DNA from: Stomoxys calcitrans
Lineage: Eukaryota > Arthropoda > Insecta > Diptera > Muscidae
Direction of reading: 5' to 3'
DNA length: 64,000 nucleotides
Assembly (NCBI RefSeq): GCF_963082655.1
Contig: NC_081555.1
Coordinates: 147,709,551-147,773,550, forward strand
This document shows positions 58,373 through 64,000 of the stretch, one piece after another. The notes under the pieces were generated by a model. It was given only the letters and a program-made list of their open reading frames with translations, did not search any database and was not told where the DNA came from. Within the stretch, counting starts at the first letter, position 1. The number at the start of each line of letters is the position of its first letter. Both the position numbers and the translations under genes were made by a program.

Positions 58373-59380
58373 TTATTTACGCCATTTAGAGATCACAATT
58401 TCGACAAAGAATATCACCAAGGCCAATGCCGTCAGCACCAAATAAGTCACAAAGATTCCCTCCAAATTTCCCATGGTCAAGGGCAGGAAAACCTGTTTCT
58501 CCGTAGGCACCTCTACATAAGTGCGGTCCACACTATTGGAGGCCCAAAAGTCAATAAGGCCCATGGCACGCAAATTCTGCAAAACTTCATTAAAACGATC
58601 TATCAGAAAAGTGTGCTTGGTAAAATAAATGGTCAGGTGTTGGGTGAAAATCTTCTCAGGCAATACAATGAACATGCCCCGCTTATTCTCCACCCTGGCA
58701 TGATGTATAATAAAATCCTCGGGTGAAATGCCAGCATAACACTCATGCTTATGTGCCTCCACATAGAAGAATATACTCTGCTCCGAGACATTCTTGATGA
58801 TATGCATTTCGATTAAACGCAAATAGAATGTGGGCACAGTGGACACCGAATCATAGGTGCCATTGGTGGTTACTATCTTACAGCCCCGTGACATAAGGTC
58901 TACCAGACCAAAGGGTGCGGGATGATAAAGATCACTTTGTAGCAATTGAAACAGCAAAGATTGATATGCTGTTCTCAGCAGCAGCCCAAAGAGGTCCCAA
59001 AGTGTCAAAACAAATCGGCAAAAGGTATTTTCTGGCAATGCACCTATCGCCTGACCGGTCATCATCATAACAATATTCGTTAGGGGAGCAGTTGGTCTGG
59101 GTATGCCCATAACTATTCTGGCCCAATAGGATGTATCATAGCGTAACTGTACAAAATAGGCCACCAAGAGGGCCGTTAAGAAACTTATGACTAAACATAT
59201 CCAAGTACGATTGTCAAAGGCATACACCAAAATCTCCAGTGAGGTATATGGTTGGGCTCTTTTCAAAAACGCATAGGCTTGCCATGTCTGGTAGTATGAT
59301 TCAGCACCCGTCAATACGGCTGCACGCTCCAAAGTAACGCGAAAGGAACCAAGGCTCAGGTCAGCTGTACGCCTGATCAT
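58373..59380 (-). CDS. B2 exon 3
   Basis: Acceptor CCCTCTCCAG at 59381; MIRRTADLSLGSF start, KWRK TAA end. V/A change in the TM1 region relative to B1. Confidence 0.88.
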   Translation of the reverse strand: MIRRTADLSLGSFRVTLERAAVLTGAESYYQTWQAYAFLKRAQPYTSLEILVYAFDNRTWICLVISFLTALLVAYFVQLRYDTSYWARIVMGIPRPTAPLTNIVMMMTGQAIGALPENTFCRFVLTLWDLFGLLLRTAYQSLLFQLLQSDLYHPAPFGLVDLMSRGCKIVTTNGTYDSVSTVPTFYLRLIEMHIIKNVSEQSIFFYVEAHKHECYAGISPEDFIIHHARVENKRGMFIVLPEKIFTQHLTIYFTKHTFLIDRFNEVLQNLRAMGLIDFWASNSVDRTYVEVPTEKQVFLPLTMGNLEGIFVTYLVLTALALVIFFVEIVISKWRK

Positions 59381-62300
59381 CTGGAGAGGGAGAAATATAA
59401 CAAAAATGATATAAATTTTTTTTTTCAATGTTTATAACAAATTTTTTTTAAATCTCAGTTTTTATCATTTATTGACGTTTTTCCATTTCTTACCAATCCC
59501 ATTGCTCCATTGATGGTACCATCTGGCTGTTGTTTACCACGTTGCTGATTATTAATAGGCTCTATCAAAGCCACAGTGAAATTAAACTTATCCCCCAATA
59601 CATACAGTAATTCTGCCTCCCAATAATGTATTTCTATGGTCCCATTCGGATGTCGTTTAAAACTTAAATAGGGCGGGGTATTCCATACAGCCGCTGTAAC
59701 CGGGCATTTGTGTAAATTTCCCACTTTATCCGGATACAAAGATTTCGTTATGGGATAACGCCATGCCTCACCATATGCGTTAATGTATTTCACATGCACA
59801 TGACGACATGATGCAGCATCATGGAAAGGAAAATAAGTGTAGACATCCACTACCTGGGTGTCTGGGTTCTCAACGAGCACAATGACATTTAACATGTAGT
59901 ACTGCCAAAAGTGAGAGAATATCTGATGCAACTCCAAATAGAGATCCGAAAAGCGTGCCGCATCCATCAAATACAAGATGTAATGCTCTTGGATATCATA
60001 GTCCTTGGTAAGATTGGCAGGATTCAATTCTCTAGAGTGGAAAAAAAGAATTATAATTAATATTAGTAAGGACAGGCTAAAGCTGGAGCAGCCGATTTTG
60101 ATATCAAAAATCGGCCGAAGGGGACAATTTTTTATTCAAACAAAAAAAATTTTGGAGTGGAATACTAAGCAAGTATCAGAATAAGCGGGCATTTCAAAAG
60201 GAAGCGGCGGTCCAAGAACCCTCAAAAACGGTCATGTTAACCGATGGACAAGTTAACCGAAGGACATTTAAAAAGTCGACCAATGGGAACATTATGAGAG
60301 TCAAATGAATGGTACTTCTAGTACAATACGAAACATGTATCAAAGAATGGGCTAAAGCCTATGGGGGGCTGCACCACCCCTTAAACCCCCTCAAAGGGCA
60401 TGTTAACCGATGGGAACAATATGGGAAATGAAAGGTTATTAAGAGAAACAAGTAAAAGCGTGCTAAGTTCGGCCGGGCCGAATCTTATATACCCTCCACC
60501 ATGGGTCGCATTTGTCGAGTTCTTTTCCCGGCATCTCTTCTTAGGCAAAAAAGGATAAAAGAATAGATTTGCTCTGCTATAAGAGCGATATCAAGATAGG
60601 TGCGCCCTCTAGAGACTCAAGAAATCAAGATCCAAGATCGGTTTATATGACAACTATATCAGGTTATGAACCGATTTGAACCATACTTAACACACTTTTT
60701 GGACATCATAACAAAACACGTCGTGCAAAATTTCATTCTGATCGGATAAGAATTGCGCACGCTAGAGGCTCATGAAGTCAAGACCCAAGATCGGTTTACA
60801 TGGCAGCTATATCAGGTTATGGACCGATTTGAACTATACTTGGCGCAGATGTTGGATATCATAACAAAACACGTCGTGCAAAATTTCATTCCGATCGGAT
60901 AAGAATTGCGCACTCTAGAGGCTCAAGAAGTCAAGACCCAAGATCGGTTTATATGGCAGCTATATCAAAACATGGACCGATATGGCCCATTTACAATACC
61001 AACCGACCTACACTAATAAGAAGTATTTGTGCAAAATTTCAAGCGGCTGGCTTTACTCCTTCGGAAGTTAGCGTGCTTTCGACAGACGGACGGACGGACA
61101 TGGCTAGATCGGCATAAAATGTCACGACTATCAAGAATATATATACTTTATGGGGTCTCAGACGAATATTTCGAGTAGTTACAAACAGAATGAGGAAATT
61201 AGTATACCCCCCATCTTATGGTGGAGGGTATAAAAATGAATTCGATATTAAAGTTGGACGGCCTACCTGAGAAGGGGACCCACTCCTTAATTTGAAGTTA
61301 AATACAAATTTGAGATTAATGTAAGTTTTGTGCCACTTCTCAAGTGGGCCGCCTCACTACAAAAATCCTCCTCAAACGGATGTGGATACCGATCGAGACA
61401 ACGCAAATTGTAAATTTCACCCATGAACATTCCATTAAGGAACAAACTTCTCACTTATCAATGAGTGCAGTCCAATTCAAGTTTAAGCTCAATGATAAGG
61501 GGCATCCTTTTTATAGCGACACCTCTATGGAGAGAAGTTTTACATGGCATAGTACCTCATAAATTTTGACACCATTAGAAGGGGAAAACCACCGCTGAAA
61601 AATTTTTCTGATGGTCTCGCCAGGATTCGAACCCAGCGTCATAGACGGACATGCTAACCGCTGCGCTACCATGGCCTCCTCCGATCGAGACAATATGGAA
61701 CTCAAATATTAGGTATTTGAGAGTAGACTACGAATTTGATATCAAAATTTGTCGCCACGTCCCTCAAAAGCATGCCAAACATCAAAGTAGACCGAAAGGA
61801 ATGATATGGGACTCAAACGAATTGTATTTAAGAATTATTATCAAAATTTTGAATCAAATTTCAGGGAACCATAACTGGCCAAAAATCATCCCTTCCCTTA
61901 TAAACTCTCTCCCCTCAATACCACTCAAAAGGAAAACTAGTCTGGTCAGTGTAATAGGGGACTCAATTGAAAATTATTCGGGTGAAGAATAAACAAGTAA
62001 AAGCGTGCTAAGTTCGGCCGGGCCGAATCTTATATACCCTCCACCATGGATCGCATTTGTCGAGTTCTTTTCCCGGCATCTCTTCTTAGGCAAAAAAGGA
62101 TATAAGAAAAGAGTTGCTCTGCTATTAAAACGATATCAAGATATGGTCCGGTTCGGACCACAATTAAATTATATGTTGGAGACCTGTGTAAAATTTCAGC
62201 CAAATCGTATAAGAATTGCGCCCATTGGGGCTCACAAAGTAAAATAAGGAGAACGATTTATATGGGATCTGTATAGGGCTATAGACCGATTCAGACCATA

Positions 62301-64000
62301 ATAAACACGTTTGTTGATGGTCATGAGAGGATCCGTCGTACAAAATTTCAGGCATATCGGGTAATAATTGCGACCTCTAGGGGTCAAGAAGTCAAGATCC
62401 CAGATCGGTTTATATGGCAGCTATATCAGGTTATGAACCGATTTTAACCTTATTTGACATAGTTGTTGAAAGTAAAAATAAAATACGTCATGCAAAATTT
62501 CAGCCAAATCGAATAGGAATTGCGCCCTCTAAAAGCTCAAGAAGTCAAATCCCCAGATCTGTTTATATGACAGCTATATCAGGTTATGGACCGATTTAAA
62601 CCATACTTGGCACAGTTGTTGGATATCATAACGAAATACTTCGTGCAAAAATTCATTCAAATCGGATAAGAATTGTGCCCTCTAGAGGCTCAAGAAGTCA
62701 AGACCCAAGATCGGTTTATGTGGCAGCTATATCAGGTTATGGACCGATTTAAACCATACTTAGCAGAGTTGTTGGGTATCATAACAAAACACGTCGTGCG
62801 AAATTCCATTCCATTCGGATAAGAATTACGCCCTCTAGAGGCTCAAGAAGTCAAGACCCAAGATCGGATTATATGGCAGCTATATCAGGTTATGAGCCGA
62901 TTTGAACCATACTTGGCACAGTTGTTGGATATAATAACAAAACACGTCGTACAAAATTTCATTTCAATCGGATAAAAATTGCGCACTCTAGAGGCTCAAG
63001 AAGTCAAGACCCAAGATCGGTTTATATGGCAGCTATATCAGGTTATAGACCGATTTAAACCATACTTAGCACAGTTGTTGGATATCATAGCAAAACACGT
63101 CGTGCAAAATTTCATTCTAATCGGATAAGAATTGCGCACTCTAGAGGCTCAAGAAGTCAAGACCCACGATCGGTTTATATGGCAGCTATATCAGGTTATG
63201 GACCGATTTAAACCATACTTGGCACAGTGTTTGGATGTCATAACAAAACACGTCGTGCAAAATTTCATCCGAATCGGATAAGAATTGCGCACTATAGAGG
63301 CTCAAGAAGTCAAGACCCAAGATCGGTTTATATGGCAGCTATATCAAAACATGGACCGATATGGCCCATTTACAATACCAACCGACCTACAGTAATAAGA
63401 AGTATTTGTGCAAAATTTCAAGCGGCTAGCTTTACTCCTTCGGAAGTTAGCGTGCTTTCGACAGACGGATGGACGGACGGACGGACATGGCTAGTTCGAC
63501 TTTAAATTTCACGACGATCAAGAATATAAAAAACTTTATGGGGTCTTAGACGAATATTTCGAGGAGTTACAAACAGAATGACGAAATTAGTATACCCCCA
63601 TCCTATGGTGGAGGGTATACAAAAGTTGCTCCTTTATAGCAAAGAACATTGAAATGTATATGTTTCGTCCAATTTTCACTTTAGAGTCCTTGCAAGCTCA
63701 TTTATCACCCTCAAGCACACGCATCCATATAGGATACATACCTCAATGACTTGGCACTGTCCACGACAATAACATTGAATTTCCTATTGAATGTCATCAT
63801 GCGATCGCCGCTAATGTTTTCAATTTCCACCTTAAAGTCCTTCTTGCATATCAACACATGCCGCATAAAGTCGTGCAAGTCATGGCGTAGACGCTCTTCC
63901 TCGATATGGCTGCTGAACATAAAACCATCCGATAGCAATGCAAAATAGTTCCTGACAATGTTGCAGCATGCTGCAATGACACGCTGCAAGAGCAAAGGTA
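58373..64000 (-). CDS. Ionotropic receptor B, copy 2 (B2), 5' end outside window
   Basis: Second copy of receptor B. Visible exons: the end of exon 1 (64000-63742, open and running off the edge), exon 2 (60031-59494) and exon 3 (59380-58373). Splice positions and phases equal B1; all frames are open. Exon 3 differs from B1 at 1 of 335 residues, but exon 2 has seven differences packed in about 28 residues. TM1, the pore-like PLTNIVMMMTGQAIGALP, the TM2 block LLLRTAYQSLLFQLL and TM3 are all present, so the product should be functional if the missing 5' end is intact. Signal peptide, polyglutamine length and promoter are outside the window. The AATAAA seen after B1 is AAGAAA here. Confidence 0.87.
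59494..60031 (-). CDS. B2 exon 2
   Basis: Acceptor CCACTCTAG ending at 60032 and donor GGATTG|GTAAGA. The split codon is AG|A here and AG|G in B1, both Arg. Carries the AASCRHVHVKYINAYGEAW variant. Confidence 0.87.
60100..60447 (-). repeat. LTTG-type repeat fragment
   Basis: AGTCAAATGAATGGTACTTC and GGGAAATGAAAGGTTATTAAG are the family word in reverse. More pieces follow at 61237-61401 and 61694-61992, separated by an INE-A and a SINE that landed in it. Confidence 0.45.
60448..61236 (-). mobile_element. INE-A element, short copy
   Basis: ACAAGTAAAAGCGTGCTAAG, GTTCGGCCGGGCCGAATC palindrome, only about three units, then GACGGACGGAC and GGTGGAGGGTATAAAAA. Confidence 0.8.
61389..61693 (-). mobile_element. 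tRNA-derived SINE with perfect target-site duplication
   Basis: SINE 61402-61680; CCGATCGAGACAA repeated exactly at 61389-61401 and 61681-61693. Head with A box (GTAGCGCAGCGGTTAGC) and B box (GGTTCGAATCC). Absent from the B1 intron. Confidence 0.9.
61993..63620 (-). mobile_element. INE-A element near B2 exon 1
   Basis: ACAAGTAAAAGCGTGCTAAG start, GGTGGAGGGTATACAAAAG end. About nine regular units, compared with the rearranged counterpart at 18913-20220. Confidence 0.8.
63742..64000 (-). CDS. B2 exon 1 (partial)
   Basis: Ends TCATTGAG|GTATGT, the same junction as B1 at 20339. Residue change M/I in SGDRMMTFN. Open to the window edge. Confidence 0.82.

Larger units (their letters stand above)
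40458..64000 (+). repeat. Segmental duplication, copy 2 (A2-B2)
   Basis: Same order and orientation as copy 1. The left breakpoint is at or before 40788 and cannot be placed because copy 1 is cut there. The right boundary is outside the window. Confidence 0.88.

Overview
This window looks like a repeat-swollen nuclear chromosome segment from a calyptrate fly, probably a muscid such as Stomoxys, Haematobia or Musca. The species call is an inference from intron-bearing insect ionotropic receptor (IR) genes, AT-rich spacers and DINE-1/INE-1-like elements. There are no prokaryotic features.

The only convincing host genes are four chemosensory IR genes, which are two copies of one convergent pair. 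Gene A is on the + strand: A1 is cut by the left edge (1-6405) and A2 is complete (40788-49991). Gene B is on the - strand: B1 is complete (20838 down to 14652) and B2 is cut by the right edge (>64000 down to 58373). All models have three coding exons with conserved junctions, phase 2 then phase 0. Gene A encodes 632 aa and gene B encodes 681 aa. Several introns run 3.7-7.2 kb and are packed with transposons, so exon 1 of B and exon 3 of A look like orphan ORFs until splice phases are compared. The whole A-B block (over 23 kb) is directly duplicated. Offsets between copies vary from 41.4 to 43.7 kb because each copy has gained and lost transposons.

Layout: 1-6405, A1 with a piggyBac relic in intron 2. 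6.6-14.6 kb, intergenic repeats plus a 1.2 kb low-repeat island. 14.65-20.84 kb, B1. 21-40.4 kb, a transposon-rich spacer between the duplicated pairs: a Tc1/mariner-superfamily fragment, a LINE nested in an INE and hit by a SINE, a mariner with a truncated transposase, an LTTG-type tandem repeat family, and a 200-N gap at 37516-37715. 40.8-50 kb, A2. 50-58.3 kb, the same intergenic landscape again. 58.37-64 kb, B2.

The dominant repeat is an INE/DINE-1-like (Helentron-related) family in two main subfamilies, here named INE-A and INE-B. Copies have subterminal inverted repeats, a GTCC/GTCT microsatellite, internal tandem units of about 150 bp and a GC-rich palindrome close to the TTACTTGTT end. 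Their strand here follows the Drosophila-like orientation, starting at the TATACCC end.

The observations most worth a second look are: two nearly identical inverted INE-B copies around a 295 bp loop inside A2 intron 2 (a potential 1.4 kb hairpin in the receptor pre-mRNA); tight clusters of amino-acid differences between otherwise near-identical receptor copies; the low-repeat island between the convergent receptors; a 96 bp duplication just upstream of B1; and filled versus empty transposon sites that order events after the duplication.
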